Source of the DNA: Uloborus plumipes
Taxonomy: Eukaryota; Arthropoda; Arachnida; Araneae; Uloboridae
Direction: 5' to 3'
NCBI GenBank assembly: GCA_038373865.1
Contig: JAXGGA010002380.1
Location: 60,037 to 124,036 of the forward strand
DNA: 64,000 nt
A model generated the notes under the pieces. The model saw only the letters and a list, made by a program, of their open reading frames with translations. It had not been told where the DNA came from and did not search any database. The position numbers and the translations under genes are program-made. Position 1 is the stretch's first letter, and every line of letters begins with the position of its first letter. This document shows positions 34,898-47,783 of this stretch, one piece after another.

Positions 34898-36149
34898 CGG
34901 AAAACGTTCGGATTGTATTGACATTTTTTCTTAGAATCAATATAGTGCAATCCCGCCACTGCGGTTATTAGTTTAATTGCTATAATAAACACTTAGTGGC
35001 GAGACAAATAATAATCAAGTTAATTACTCATTTAAGATGGTTTTCATAATAATTATTTTTTCTTAACTTCGGATACCCATTTAATATTTTGAGAGATTTC
35101 TTCTGTTTTATACCTTCAAATGCCGAAAAGCTATTAAAATATGAGTGTAACTGAAAAATAGAGAAATTTTGTATCAAAGCTGGCCTGAAAGACTATTTAC
35201 CCTTTTTAGTAGCCACTCAATTGCATGGATAGTCTCCAGGATTCCGAAAAAAACATTTATTTCTACAGCAATTTATGAAAATCTGTAAGATAATCGAGAA
35301 ATGCTACATTGAAAAAAAAAAATACTTAAACATATGCGTAAATACTGAGTTTTCACATGCTAATGATTTGGGTGATAAAAATTATATTTACAAGTTTCAC
35401 AGTAAAAAATATTTAGTCTAATTCAATATCGATGATTGATCACTTGCTTAAAATCCTAAAATGTTTCGATGACGTAAAAAATATTTTTACTCTCACAATT
35501 TCCAAAATCAGTTTTTCTCGCTGTGTAAAAACTAATAAGAAACATGTAATTAGTTTATTATATTACGTAGAAAACCTTGTTTTATATTTTCTTGTAAGCA
35601 ATTAAAAGTACGGATTTTGTTATTAAAAAAGTATGCCAAGAATATTTAACGCTAAAGAACAAGCAATGGATCAAAAAAAAGCTGACAGTAAATTATGTAT
35701 TTATTTTATTTACTTATTTAAATCTTTATTTTTAATCATTCACTCATTTTGAAATTTGGCAGATTGTTCGCAAAGTTTTCAACGAATTTGTTTCTTAGCA
35801 AGAACATTTCAGAAAGTATATATTATGTGTATGTGTGTGTTACTGTGAAAAACCGAAGCTGGAGAATGTCGATTTCAACCGGTGATTTATAGGAAATATT
35901 CAATCATTCGCCAATTTATTTGGTATGTGAATGTTGATATTGACTGGAAAATGTTGATACTTACCAGATTTCGGATTTTTATATTACAGAAAAACAAATT
36001 ACGAATACCCGGAAATATTTATTAGAATAAATACAGCAAACTTCAGCTATTTCTGAATAAACATCACAAGAATTTTTCATTGTAAAGTCAGAGGGCATAA
36101 TTTCGGGGGACTAAGGAGTCGTAATTGTTGTGACTGAAAAACATGGCTA
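34898..36149. other. unannotated sequence
   Basis: No gene or repeat termini recognised; a short TGTGTATGTGTGTG stretch lies near 35826. Confidence 0.4.
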
Positions 36150-36413
36150 GGTGATGGATTGTGGGTAGGAACTTTCCAAAGTTTTCAATTTAAAACTTTC
36201 ATTTGCTATCCTTTTGACATATTCAACTAAACTATGTATTTGAAATTAGCATCGTTCTACGTCGTTTGATACGGCTCAAAATGCTTCTTATTATTCTTCC
36301 CCTTTTTTTATCTCACCAACCCCCCCCCTCCCTATTTTGGTAAGATCAGAGAAGATCTGACGCATGCTTAAATACCCGAAAGGTTTTACCTAAGAAAATC
36401 AGACAGTACTCCC
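36150..36413 (+). repeat. dispersed direct repeat, copy 2
   Basis: Matches 33793-34053 in the same orientation, about 2.36 kb away, with scattered substitutions and an added C run (36320-36328). Confidence 0.8.
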
Positions 36414-37315
36414 AAACATATACCTATACCTTATCTCTACGGGAAAAATATTTTAGTTATATTTTTCAATCCTTTATTAGTTTTATAAAAATTTAGTCTT
36501 TGAATGTGGAAAGTTTAACAATGAAATCAAAACTTGCAATCACATTATCTGATGAGCATGTATCATTTTTCTAGAAAATAGTTACAAACAACTGAAACAA
36601 TTTGATGAAACTTTGTTCTAGAGGGAAAAAACTCAGCGTTCGCCAAAATTCGCAGACAAACTCATTTTTTTCAAAGGTAAAACTTAAAGTTTTTACGAAA
36701 TAACCGGCTGTTCCTTATTAACAAAATAAGATTTCACGTGAAAACGAAAATTTTCCACTAATAAGAATAACAGCCCGGCGCTCATGAAGATGTTGAGCAA
36801 CTAACAATAGCCTCAAAAGAATGTAAAGAATGGGAAGGAATGTCGGTCTTGTTACCTCGCGAGCTTTCGAGACCGAAACATTGTGCATTGAAATGGAACT
36901 TTCCGAGGTCTCATTAGGCCCTAATGAAATTTTTACTGCCTTATCCGCTTTGAAAGTTTTTATTTCTTTCTACTTCCACGGATAATCCATAGCAGAAAAT
37001 GGCCTTACAAATGGTAATTTTTCTTCGAAGGGAATTTGGAAAATTTTTATCAGTTTCTAAAACTGTTTTAAGTTTGGATACACATTTTATTGACACGCTA
37101 AAGAACAAATTCAGAGGAGTTGAAGTTCTTAGCAACTGCAGTTTACTATATTTTCCAAAAAGAATTGCTTGAAAAAAACAGTATCAATATGCTTCAAAAC
37201 TTAAACTTTTGCTCTAAAGCCTATTAGATTTTCAGAAAAATTGGTGAATAAAGATTGCTGCACATTAAGTAACGAAAAAAGAACTAAACTTTTGTTGTTC
37301 TACATACTAACAAAT
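36414..37315. other. unannotated sequence
   Basis: No gene recognised; the 64-codon minus frame at 36941-37135 lacks any domain. Confidence 0.4.
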
Positions 37316-37563
37316 CTGTACCTCAGAACCTGACTAACGTAAGTCCATTTCCGTAACTTTTCAGCAGATGGCGAAAACGATTGCCGAATACAAACAAAAG
37401 ATGGGGCTCGTGCTCTTTTAATGTTGCTAAATATTTGTGAAGGAATTTTTTTTACAGAATAACGTACTCATGGGTCGATACGGAATAAAATTCTACAGAC
37501 AATGAAGCAATAAAGTGAAAGTCGCCATTTTTGGACTTGCGTCGTTCTGGTTCTGAGGTACAG
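37316..37563 (-). mobile_element. 248-bp MITE-D, copy 1
   Basis: Ends CTGTACCTCAGAACCTG and, inwards, CTGTACCTCAGAACCAG. Flanks AAAT (37312-37315 and 37564-37567) fit a 4-bp target duplication. The interior matches the copy at 52674-52921 in reverse complement. No superfamily assigned. Confidence 0.8.
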
Positions 37564-37637
37564 AAATAACCTTTTGCCATGAAAGAACAGTGCTTCCCCG
37601 CAGTGCAAATATAAGCTGTTGTTTTTGCAGTATAATA

Positions 37638-38202
37638 CATTGCAAAAAATGAACTGTTGTTTTTACAGTATAGTACTGGCAGCCGAAGTTTCAATTTAAC
37701 CTTCCTCTACTACGGTGGGTCGTATCCGACCCTGATCAAATTTAAATTTCTGTCTAATTTATTTTCACATCATATAGTATCATTACTTTACATTAGTATC
37801 CCATTTCCAAAAGATAAATAGTTTTTTACGTTAAAAAAAGGCTCAAAAAAAAGTATGTCGGATCCGACCCAACAGTAGTGTATGTGTGATCTTAAACCAC
37901 CGTAGTTGAGGAGGCTTAAAACTAAAATGCACAGTAATAAACTAAAACTAGCAATTTTACAGTTTCTTACTGTGGAGTTAGCAATTTCACAGTTTACTGC
38001 CGTAAAATTTAGCTGTATTATACTGTAAAAACAACAGTATAATACTGGCATCAGAGGTTCCAGTTTAAAACTGTAAAATGCACGGTAATAAACTGTAAAA
38101 TAAGCAATTCTACAGTTTATTACGGTAAAATTAGCAATTCTTATAGTTAATTACTATAAAATTAGTTGTATTATACTGTTAAAACAACATTCATTTTTAG
38201 TG
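37638..38202 (-). mobile_element. MITE-A copy 9, split by a TTAA element
   Basis: Left end CATTGCAAAAAATGAACTG, right end CATTTTTAGTG followed by TA. The internal sequence is cut at CAATTT by the insert 37700-37915 and resumes at AAAACTAAAATGCACAG. A partial additional MITE-A end (GCTGTTGTTTTTGCAG) lies just upstream. Confidence 0.8.
37700..37915. mobile_element. 216-bp piggyBac-like MITE
   Basis: Ends CCTTCCTCTACTACGGTGG and, inwards, GCCTCCTCAACTACGGTGG. It is flanked by TTAA at 37696-37699 and 37916-37919, the hallmark target of piggyBac elements. A second inner inverted pair, GGTCGTATCCGACCC and TGTCGGATCCGACCC, is present. Confidence 0.8.
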
Positions 38203-38204
38203 TA

Positions 38205-38375
38205 CTGACAGCAAAAGTTCATGTTTAAAACTGTAAAATGGACAGTAGTAATCTATAAAATGACCATTAACATGTAGAAATTGCTTGCCGTTTGTTATTT
38301 TGCATTTTATAGTTTTAAACTGAAACCTCTGCGGCCAGTATTATACTGTAAAAACAACAGTCTATTTTTGCGATG
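38205..38375 (+). mobile_element. MITE-A half-unit (copy 10)
   Basis: Follows copy 9 directly and contains GTTTAAAACTGTAAAATGGACAG-like and CAGTATTATACTGTAAAAAC modules, ending GCGATG before TA. Confidence 0.65.
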
Positions 38376-38709
38376 TAACAATAACCAGCTTCGGAATGGT
38401 TGTGTTTTTCATCGAGAAACCATGTGATTTCATTTTAAATTTCAGATTTGGGTCTCATATAATTCTCTCAAATGTTAGACATTTAGGCGAATCATAGGTC
38501 AGGTTCCAATCAAAACATCGATGATTTTTGGTCACAGGGTAATTGATATGAATATGAACAGCCTCTTATTTAATTGGTAGGAAATAAAATATATATGTAT
38601 AATAAAATGAAAAATCTTAGATTTGCAGAATTCAAAATTTTCTTTTCATCCTCAGTTACAAATTTTAAATCACTTTTCTTGAACTTTTTTTTTTCAATAT
38701 TTGACATCA
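38376..38709. other. unannotated sequence
   Basis: No gene or repeat recognised. Confidence 0.4.
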
Positions 38710-39062
38710 CACTGTAAAAAACGAATGTTGTTTTTACAGAACAATACAGCTAATTTTATAGTAATAGACTGTAAAAATTGCTAATTTTACAGTAATAAAC
38801 TCTAAAATTACTGATTTTACAGTTTATTATCTTGCATTTTACAGTTTAAAACTAAAACCTCAGCTGCTAGTATCATACTGTTGTTTTTAAAGTATAATAC
38901 AGCTAAATATTTGCTGCAATAAACTGTAAAATTGCTATCTTTACAGTAAGAAACAGTAAAATTGCTGATTTTTTAGTTTATTACTGTGAATTTTATACTT
39001 TTAAATTGGAACCTCGACTGCCAATATTGTACTGTAAAAACATTAGTTCAGTTTTTGCAGTG
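38710..39062 (+). mobile_element. MITE-A copy 11
   Basis: Single-unit form, ends CACTGTAAAAAACGAATG and TTTTTGCAGTG. TA flanks are not conserved. Confidence 0.8.
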
Positions 39063-39313
39063 CAAACCGTAACGTTTATTATTGCAGCTTTAGACATAAA
39101 AACCCCGAGGCTTTTAAACTTTGTACTGTTGACGAACTAGTGAATGAATACCTCTTAATTTTCATGGGAGAATAAGGCTTAAAAAAAATTTCTTTGATGA
39201 ATTAGCAGTAGTCTCTACCGCCTGCTACATTTTCAATAAGAAAACGGATAGAAAATACTGCTTTTGTTTACTGGTTAGCGTGTTCATTCACTGGGTCCGG
39301 GAATTTTATTTCA

Positions 39314-39505
39314 TTTCAACCCCTGAAAAAAACTGATGCAGAACTATAAGAGTTCTCCCCCAAATTTTTTAAACTTAATTATCTATATTATTTAAATATT
39401 TTTAGTGTTCATGTGTCAAATGCTACAATTTTTGACGATTCTATGAATTTTTGAAAATGAAATTGTTCTTAGGTGTTTATTCACTGGTCGGTCTACCCTA
39501 AACCA
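39314..39505 (+). repeat. 192-bp direct duplication, left copy
   Basis: Shares GATGCAGAACTATAAGA-type sequence, CGATTCTATGAATTTTT, TTAGGTGTTTATTCA and GTCTACC with 39673-39864. The two copies flank a MITE-A fragment. Confidence 0.8.
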
Positions 39506-39506
39506 G

Positions 39507-39672
39507 CACTGTAAAAAAATAATGTTGTTTTTGCAGTATACTATAGCTAATTTTATGGTAATAAACTCTAAAAATTTGTAATTTTACAGTAATAATTTGT
39601 AAAATCGCTACTTTTACCGTACCAAACTTTAAAATTGTAATAATCTGTAAAATTGCTCATTCAGCAGTTTAT
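39507..39672 (+). mobile_element. MITE-A fragment (copy 12)
   Basis: Has the left end CACTGTAAAAAAATAATG and the first half only, stopping at CAGCAGTTTA exactly where the right copy of the duplication begins. Confidence 0.75.
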
Positions 39673-39864
39673 TTTCAACCTCTGAAAAAAACTGGTGCAG
39701 AACTATAAGAATTCTCCTCCAAATCTTTTAAACTTAACTATGTATATCATCCAAAATATTTTTAGTGTCATTTGCGAAATGCCACAATTTTTAACGATTC
39801 TATGAATTTTTTAAAATTAAATTGCTCTTAGGTGTTTATTCAGTAGTCTGTCTACCTTAAATCA
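39673..39864 (+). repeat. 192-bp direct duplication, right copy
   Basis: Same length as the left copy, with scattered substitutions, for example ACTGATGCAG against ACTGGTGCAG. Confidence 0.8.
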
Positions 39865-39910
39865 ATATATGCCATTAGCTCTCTTTGAGAAGTGAAAACA
39901 TGTAGCTATA

Positions 39911-40497
39911 CAGGGTGCCCACGAATAACTGACGGTTCAAAAAAAAATATTACTGTAATACAACTTTTTTTATGATAATAAAATAAATGTTAAATGAAAG
40001 TAACATCATTGTTAATCAATGTTTAAGAAATGTTTTCTATTTCCGCTCCTTTAACTGTAACCACAGATGGCAATCTTTTTGGAAAGGATTCTGCAACGGC
40101 ATGCACCTACAGAGGCATTCTTTCATGGGCACATTTTATTAATTTTTTTATTCATACTCCTCGCTTTTTCCACCACTATGCATTGCTTCTACATTACCTG
40201 TTTCTTTAAACAATTTTAAAGTTCTTTCAATTAATCACTTTGATACATTTGAATACTTCATTTTTTTAAAAAATATATGAATTCCGCTTACCTTTTAAAT
40301 GCAATTCGTGAATTAAACGGTGTTTAGCATCCATCTTCATAATGCAAAGAAAAAATCGGATTTTAATTCAAAGAATCGTCTGCACTATTGCGCATAGAAT
40401 TAAATTTAAAACTATTAAGTGTTTCCAACAGTAAAAACATCTTGAATGTAAATTATGCACAAATAAATTTTGCCGTCAGTTATTTGTGGGCACCCTG
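39911..40497. mobile_element. mariner-like MITE, CAGGGTGCCCACGAATAACT ends
   Basis: The left end CAGGGTGCCCACGAATAACT and the right end, inwards, CAGGGTGCCCACAAATAACT, followed by GACGG on both sides. TA lies next to each end (39909-39910; TA at 40500-40501 two bases out). CAGGGTG plus TA fits mariner-type elements. No transposase. Confidence 0.75.
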
Positions 40498-40501
40498 CAT
40501 A

Positions 40502-41645
40502 TCCCCACATTCCATCATGAAAACACTACTTTTAATGCAACCGAAAATTTCAATTAAAACAACCGATAATATATAATGAAAAAGTTGTTTCTTCACCATT
40601 ACACCTCTGAAGTACAATTTATAAATTTTCAACACTCAATTAATTGCTTAACGAAAACTCCTTAGTCATCATTTTAATTTACATTTAATAACAACGCTCT
40701 GCTATTTTTTCAAATCTTCAAACGTTTCCTTCTTTAAACCTGTATTCGTTGAATTAATGAAACACTAAGCAACAAACATCTTTTTGAATTTAGTACAATT
40801 TAAGACTCGATCTTAAAATCTCATTAACACTTTGGAAAAGTTGTTAAACGCATCAATTTCGTATTGATTTCTTGAGACATTAAATTGTAAAGGAATAATT
40901 TTTTTAATTAAATGGAATTTGTAAACTTACTTTCAGAACAATGTTTAAAATCGGCATCTAAATAGTTTAACAACAATTATTAGTTTCGAAGTTGATTATA
41001 TACATCCATATCACCTGCTTCTTCCCTCTATAGTTGAAGGCGGCGAAGCTCTAATAAATATCTTGAAACAATATTTTGACAAGTAGTTAAGAGGACTGTC
41101 GCTAAACTTTTAAGGAAATATTTGAAATTCTAAATGAATTGTTGCTAACACGCGTTAAGAACTTTCTCATTAAAATCTTCTGTTGAAAAGTGTTATTTGG
41201 CACTAAAGGTTTGTACAAAATGTAATTAACTGTAGTGCTATATATTTCTAAAAATTATTTCACTCAGTTGGATTATATAAACAGTGAACATTAATTTAAT
41301 TAGTATGAGTAACTGAAATAAATAATTTTATCAGTTTGCACTGTTCTCAAAAAATACGTGGTTATAAGGCTAATCACAAGGTTGAGTCAAAAGTCTTTCA
41401 ATAATTTATTTAATTAATTTCTTTAGTTACTGCAGTACTTAACACAAAAATCGTACTTGTCCGTATTATTAAAAATAAGCTACAGTGAGTTGAGTATTTG
41501 TTTTTTTTTTTAATTTCTCTTTTTTCCTTTGTATTACATAAATACAATGTTTTACGATCATTTGTAAGGAAGATTTCGTATTTTTTAATGTACTCTTTTA
41601 TTGGTTTCACATGTGGGTTTGTTTGTATGTATGTATGTAGCTCTG
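40502..41645. other. unannotated sequence
   Basis: No gene recognised. The 84-codon minus frame at 41410-41664 is lysine-rich without domains. Confidence 0.4.
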
Positions 41646-41902
41646 AATAAAAGATAAAATTCACGTTTTTTACAAATATAAAAGTAATATATTTAATACT
41701 ATTTTTAATACTAAAGGGCTAAACAATATTACATGCGGATGTATTATAGATGAATGTAAACTTAGCTGGTATTCAATAGTTTTGAGAATCAGAGGGAAAT
41801 CAGTTAGAGTATCATGACATATAGTTTAACCTTTAGTATTAATGATAGTATTAAGTATATTTATTAGTTTTATATTTGTAAAGAACGTGAGTTTTATCTT
41901 TT
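41646..41902. repeat. inverted repeat, about 78-bp arms
   Basis: Left arm 41646-41724 (AAAAGATAAAATTCACGTTT, ACAAATATAAAA, AATACTAAAGG) pairs with the right arm 41823-41902 (CCTTTAGTATT, TTTTATATTTGTAAA, ACGTGAGTTTTATCTTTT). The loop is about 98 bp. It could be a decayed MITE; no target duplication seen. Confidence 0.7.
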
Positions 41903-44479
41903 AAAAATTTACTCTAAAAGCGTATTTTTTAATTCTTTATAACTATAAATTAGATTATTTAACTTTCTGAATAGCATTTGAATCAAGAACATAAAATTGT
42001 AAAACTTTGAAAAGCAATTTCTCATTTTGAGCTCAGCCTCAGATAACCCTTTTTATGCTTAGCAATGGCAGAGTAATGCACTGTTTGTTTCAGAAGCTTG
42101 CATTTGAAGTATATTACGTCATTTCCCACCGTCTTAAATATTTGTCAGTCAGTTCTTTGATACCACAGTGGTAATAATATTGTTATATTAATCATGATGG
42201 TAATCACAACAATCATAATAATTAATTTTAATAACATAATAACAAACTTTTCATTTTGAGTTGAAGCATTAAAATATTTTTTACGAACTACTGGTTAAAA
42301 TGCAGTCTAGATATCCTACAAACTCACTTTTGTTTTGCAACTAAAGTGGATTAAATTAGTTCAAATAGGTTTCTCGTCTTTTAAAAGCGAGAAAATGTAT
42401 TTGATCCTCACTTTCTTCTTGCGAAAAAAAAAAGGATCCTTATTAAGAGTATTTATCGTCTAATTTAGTAACTCTATTTAGGCGCTTAATTTCACCTATA
42501 TTTTTTAATTTCCAAAACGCAATTTATCACAGCGATTATCATAAGTTTTTTTTTATTATTAACAGAAAATGTGTAAAGGAGAAGGAAAAACGGCACTAAT
42601 GTGTATATTTCTGCTGTTACTTGATTCAAAACTTTTAACCTATTGACAGTAATGAATACAATATTGAATACCACGTTCTTCTGAAGAAGCTTTTCTAAAA
42701 GCCCCTGAGCGTGGTGTGCATAAGTTATCCCGTTTGGAACAAGCTACAAACCGTGGTATTTCTTACGCAAAATAACTGTTTTGTAGCAACTTTTTGTCTT
42801 TTTTTCGTCTTAAATTTGAATAGAATTAGTACTTTTTACGCACCGTTTGGCATCAAGTCAAACGAAAACGATTTTAATTTAATATTATGTTTTTAACTAA
42901 ACGAATAAATATTCGTCATTCAGTTCTGTTTAAAGACAGTTACTAAATTTGAAGGACGATAACGAAATTGTTAAATGTCCTTCCTTTTTTTTAGATTTCA
43001 TTATTATATATATATTTTTAAATAATTGTCCCTAACTGGTTTTTATTTTTCATAGTATTAGTGCCGCTGTTGAAGTTCAAAATTTTAGAGATTTTGTTTT
43101 CTGCTTGGTTACTCTACCCACCCCCGCCCCATCCCTCTTTTTTTTCATATGCATGTGCAAGCCTATCATTTTGATTTTTTTTCTTGGGATGAGCAAAGGA
43201 GGTATATGGTATACTCAAAAGAAATTCTGTCGAAAAACAACAAAACCCACACACGCTTGCAGATAAAAACATTAGTCTTTCAAAAACGAGTAGGGGTGGA
43301 GATCTCTCCCTAACTTACCGTTTTTGACGGGCCCCAAATGTATGTGTTGCTATGAAACACCGAAGGCTGTTAAATGTCAACGATATAATCGATATCAGAG
43401 TACAGTAGTTGTTAGACTTTTTGAAAATTAAAACACAAGGCGGGTCACAGTCTCTCTTGTTAAAAAAATTTGTTTTTCAAACTAGTTAAGTTAAACAGAT
43501 TTTTTGAGAAATGATGAGCCTACTGCAAGAATACTATACACCACAGCACTGTCTTGAACACATATCAATAAATTCAAAAAAGATGATGCATTTCCATTGA
43601 AGTTTATAGCAGAAAAAAAAGTTCATGCTTTCAACCTGTAAAATGGAAGAGTCACGGAAAACAGCATTTAAAGCAACAGAAAAATTATGTAAAAAGAAAT
43701 TTTTTGCTTTAGAAGTTCGATCGTAAAGCAGTTGTTTTTTCATCGGGTTTTCAAACAGTTTTAATGGTCTTTCTTCATTTTTTTTAAACTAGTTAGTCGA
43801 TTTGTTTTTGCTCTCTTTCTCTTTCCCTTTTAGTGTTACTTTATTCTGCATGGATTGTGATTTTCTATTTTTTATTTTTCGACGCAAGCTCGATGCGAAA
43901 AAAAGAGTTCTTACAAAAATATATCTTTCACTTCCACAGTTTTTTTTTTTTCGATTATTTGTTGATTTATTTACTAATGCATTTATTTATTTTTAAAGAA
44001 GAAATGATACGAAAAATTCAACCGCAGAAAACTTTGAATAAACAATTATACTAGTGGAAACTATATCACTAATATTTCTCAAACACGTTTTTCAAACACT
44101 TAGAAATTTTTATTGAAAAATAATATCGTGCAAACTATTTAAACGAGAGGCAATGCTAACTTGCATTTAATGTAATATAGTTCAAATAGCAGCTTGTTGT
44201 TTAAGTTACCTAAATTTATATATATGTTTATTATCAAAGTAGTTAAATATTAGCTATTAGTAACAAATACCTTTGCTCAAAAAAGTAAATTGTGGTTATT
44301 TAACGTTTTAACGCACAAAACACGTGTTTCACACGATTTTAAGGCCTTAAATCTCGAAAATGGGGAGTCGAGGGTAGATAATTTTTGCGTCCCCAACATG
44401 TCTCGAGATACTCTTTCGATTAGTACCCCATTGAATCTTTGTCATTATTACACTAGTCATGTAGCTATTTTGTAGCGTA
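41903..44479. other. unannotated sequence
   Basis: 2.6 kb without a supportable gene or element. Small frames at 42492-42674, 42711-42896, 43534-43743, 43802-44054 and 44290-44475 are AT-driven, Phe/Lys/Asn-rich and unrelated to known domains. Confidence 0.4.
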
Positions 44480-44760
44480 TTACTTTATTCTATGTCTAAT
44501 ATATAGAAAAAGTATTGAATTCGAGAATTTTTTTATTTTCTTTAGATTTGTTAGTTTTGAGGCGTTCTGTGTCCGTTTTGACCATTTTCGGAGAATGTCT
44601 ATTTGTGTATTTATATGTGTGAGATGAGTGTTTTGTGACCACTCTAGAGTAAAAACTACTGCATAAAATCGAGCGAAATTTGATACACATGTGTCTCTCG
44701 TGTGAACTGATGCCCATTAGATTTTGGTGCCAATTCCTTCAAGGGAGTTGGTCCCTGCCA
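44480..44760 (+). mobile_element. third, diverged copy of block E
   Basis: Begins TTACTTTATTCTATGTCTAA with TATAGAAAAAGTA, then matches block E at GAGGCGTTCTGTGTCCG, TTTGACCATTTTCGGA, AGTAAAAACTACTGCA and GTGTGAACTGATGCCC. The A block is absent. Confidence 0.7.
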
Positions 44761-45849
44761 AAAAGATAACTAAATTTTACAATTAAACATTTTTGTCCAA
44801 GGGGGGGGGGGGTAGAGATATAGAACTTTTTCTCCGCCTTTTAAATAAAGAATATCTGTTTCCGAATGTCGATTTATCAAAATGTTTACCAAATTTTATA
44901 ATTTATTATTCGTACGGAATACAGTAAGTGAAAAAATAAAGTGTTTGTGTGTGTATCCTTGACTTTGGAATCTCTAGTTATAAAAATTTGATTATCGTAC
45001 TCGCGATACCAAGTGAAAAAAAAAACATGCAACAAGATGTAAGTCAAAGGCAAGGAATAGCATCCAAAGTGACTTTAAAACACCGTCTTAAATCTCAAGT
45101 CGTGTTTTCCTAGTAATTAGATTTCGAAAAAAACATTTTCATATTCAAAAAATTTTACTCAGGAAAGTTGGACTATTCTTCCGAAGAAATTGAATTTTTA
45201 TTTTTCGCTTGATGTCGCAAGACACTTTAGTACATTTTTATGTCTTTAAGTTGGGATAATACTTATTTTTCTCCTATTATGCTTTCCGCTGAGATTTGCC
45301 AGTTTTTTAAACTGGCCTATAAAAACATTGATATAAAGGAAAAACTTCAGATTAAATGGCACCTGTTACATTTTGATTTATAGCATAAACAATGCTTTTC
45401 GGAAAGCCTGGTCAAAGCTACTCTCTCTCTCTCTCCTTTTTTGAAGGGATGATATATCTTAAGCTCCATTTAGTTCAAGAAAAGAGGGAGCCCTTCATCC
45501 GTAAATTTTGCAGTTTTTGTAACAGCTGCACAATTTATGATGAAATAGTGTTAAATGTCGAAAGGAAAATGTCTATTACTCAAAAATGCCTTGATGTCAC
45601 TTTTTAGTGGTGCACCAGTCTGTAAAAAATGTATTAAACTGTTCTAAAAGTTTCGAATATGTCGCTAAAATTCGACGAAAAAAATGGATGTATTCATTTA
45701 AGAATGAATAAATATTAAGTTTCACCGGTTTAATTCATTTTAAAGTTTGGAAAGTCTTGAGATTGAACTATCATCCTATTTTTCTCCAGTAGTTCGCTAG
45801 ATTTTAGCTTGAAGTCTCATTACTGCATGGGTAAAAGGGTCTCTATATA

Positions 45850-45894
<45 letters not shown>

Positions 45895-45983
45895 GTAAAA
45901 TTTATGATTTTAAACCAGCAGCTGGGGTAGTCGTGCAAAACCGTAAAAGTTGCTGACTACATCTATAAATACATCCAAAAATT
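44761..45983. other. unannotated, with homopolymers
   Basis: Contains a 12-base G run (44801-44812), a CT repeat near 45420 and a long poly-A tract (about 45853-45892). The poly-A tract is preceded by ATATATAT and could be the tail of an unrecognised retroposon. Confidence 0.4.
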
Positions 45984-46236
45984 AGAGCAGATCCAGGAAT
46001 ACATTTTCAAAATTTATTACTTACTTTTTACTATGCATACCTGCTTACAAATATTGATTGCAAAGGATTCGGACTTCAATTCCGAAACATTTCCGGGGGA
46101 GGACCCCAAACTTTCTTCCAACTTCATTAAAACTCGTATAAAACTGCATTTTTAGAACTACAATATCGAAAAATTACCGGTGAGGAGTACAAGTGAGAGG
46201 CGGTCGCCCCCCATTGCCCCTTGTATCCGTCCCTGC
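45984..46236 (-). mobile_element. MITE-B copy 2
   Basis: Reverse-oriented relative to 18218-18496. Left end GAGCAGATCCAGG, right end TTGTATCCGTCCCTGC. Shared interior includes TTACTTTTTACTATGCATA and CGAAACATTTCCGGGGG. Confidence 0.7.
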
Positions 46237-47581
46237 TAAATGTTTAGCCCACAATCTTATCAACACATAAAACGAAACGTTTCAGTTCGGAAACGTGCAC
46301 TCTAAAATAATCCTCCAAAATGTTTCAGAAATGTTTATTGTCCCAAAGTTAAATTCGCGTATGTAAATATTAGCAAGAACAAAATTCACTGATTTATTTT
46401 CTAAAATCCTTTATGCATCGGTAAGAGGAAAAAAAAATGCTCGAGACATGGGATTATAAGAATTCCTTTTCTAACCGGGAAAAAATGTAGCTTGTTTTGA
46501 AGCATGGGAGATTGATGAATTTTTCCCAATAGAAATGGAAAATGGAGAAACTCCTTTGAGGTACTCGTACTTGAATTCAAATCCGGCGTTTTGTGATTCG
46601 CTCAAGAATGTATGGAACGAAAGCAAAGATAGGACATTGAATTCTGTCCTTTACGTTTTTTTCCCTTTTTTATTAATACATTGTGAGTAAAAGTAGTAAA
46701 AGAAAAATATGACATAAATTGCTTGAAAATGGTTTTATATTTCTGGTCTCCATTGCAATAAATATATGCTCAGCCTTATTTTGAGTCCATATTTGTGTGG
46801 TAAAATTTCTGATGAAATATGTTTGTCTACGTTAACTAAAAATTTTCTATGTTTTATTTAATTGTAACTAACACCCCTTTATTTTCGAAACAATGAAAAT
46901 TAATAAGAATCCAGTTAAATATGAAACCAGTTAACTTGCTGAGTTAGTTAAGTCTGAAGTATAAAGATTTGTAAAGAAAAAAAAAGCTTTAAATATCCTT
47001 GTACAGTTTACTTTTCGGTTACTAATCAAAACTATGTTTTATGAAAATACTTGAAGCAAAATATTAAGAAATGTCCGGGGTGTTTTTATTTGATTCCTTG
47101 ACTGAAAAGCATTTTCCCCCCAAGCTGTACAGTAAGTTCAAATATAGTACTAATACTGCCACTTAAGGACAGAAATTCGCTATTCTACAAACTATGTAGA
47201 TAATGTACCCATCACTTATTTTCAAGAACATCATTATTATACAATCGTATTGTTTTCTGGTTAGTAAAAAAATTAAAAAAAAAAAAGACTCTCAGCGTAC
47301 CCACAATCCATTTCCTCAGACAATTTTATTTTTTCATTTCATGCCTCAATAAAATAAAATAAAAAAAACTTTGTCCTTGCTTAAAGTGCATTAAAATATG
47401 TACTGTAATATATTTAACATTGTACATTGTTGTAACGTAGTACATACATTGTTAAATTATAAATTACTTGTATCATAGAAAATTTTGTTCAATTTGTACT
47501 TTCATTAACCTATGCAACCTATTAGTTCGTAGAAATGAGGTTCTGCTGTATTTGAATAATTACTGGTTTTACCTACCTTTT
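46237..47581. other. unannotated sequence
   Basis: No gene, RNA or repeat termini recognised. Confidence 0.4.
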
Positions 47582-47783
47582 TAAACTCATGTTTGTGAAA
47601 ACTGCAACACCATGAAGGAATCGTCATAATTGAAAGAAATTTAATACACAACTGAGTGATAGTGGTACAAATAAATGATTAAACTTAGAAAGAGCCAACA
47701 AACAATAAAATATATTGAAATTAGTCTTTTGTGTAACGACCACGCTCTGTACTAAGTGCAAGGAAAGATTGAACAGTCCTAAC

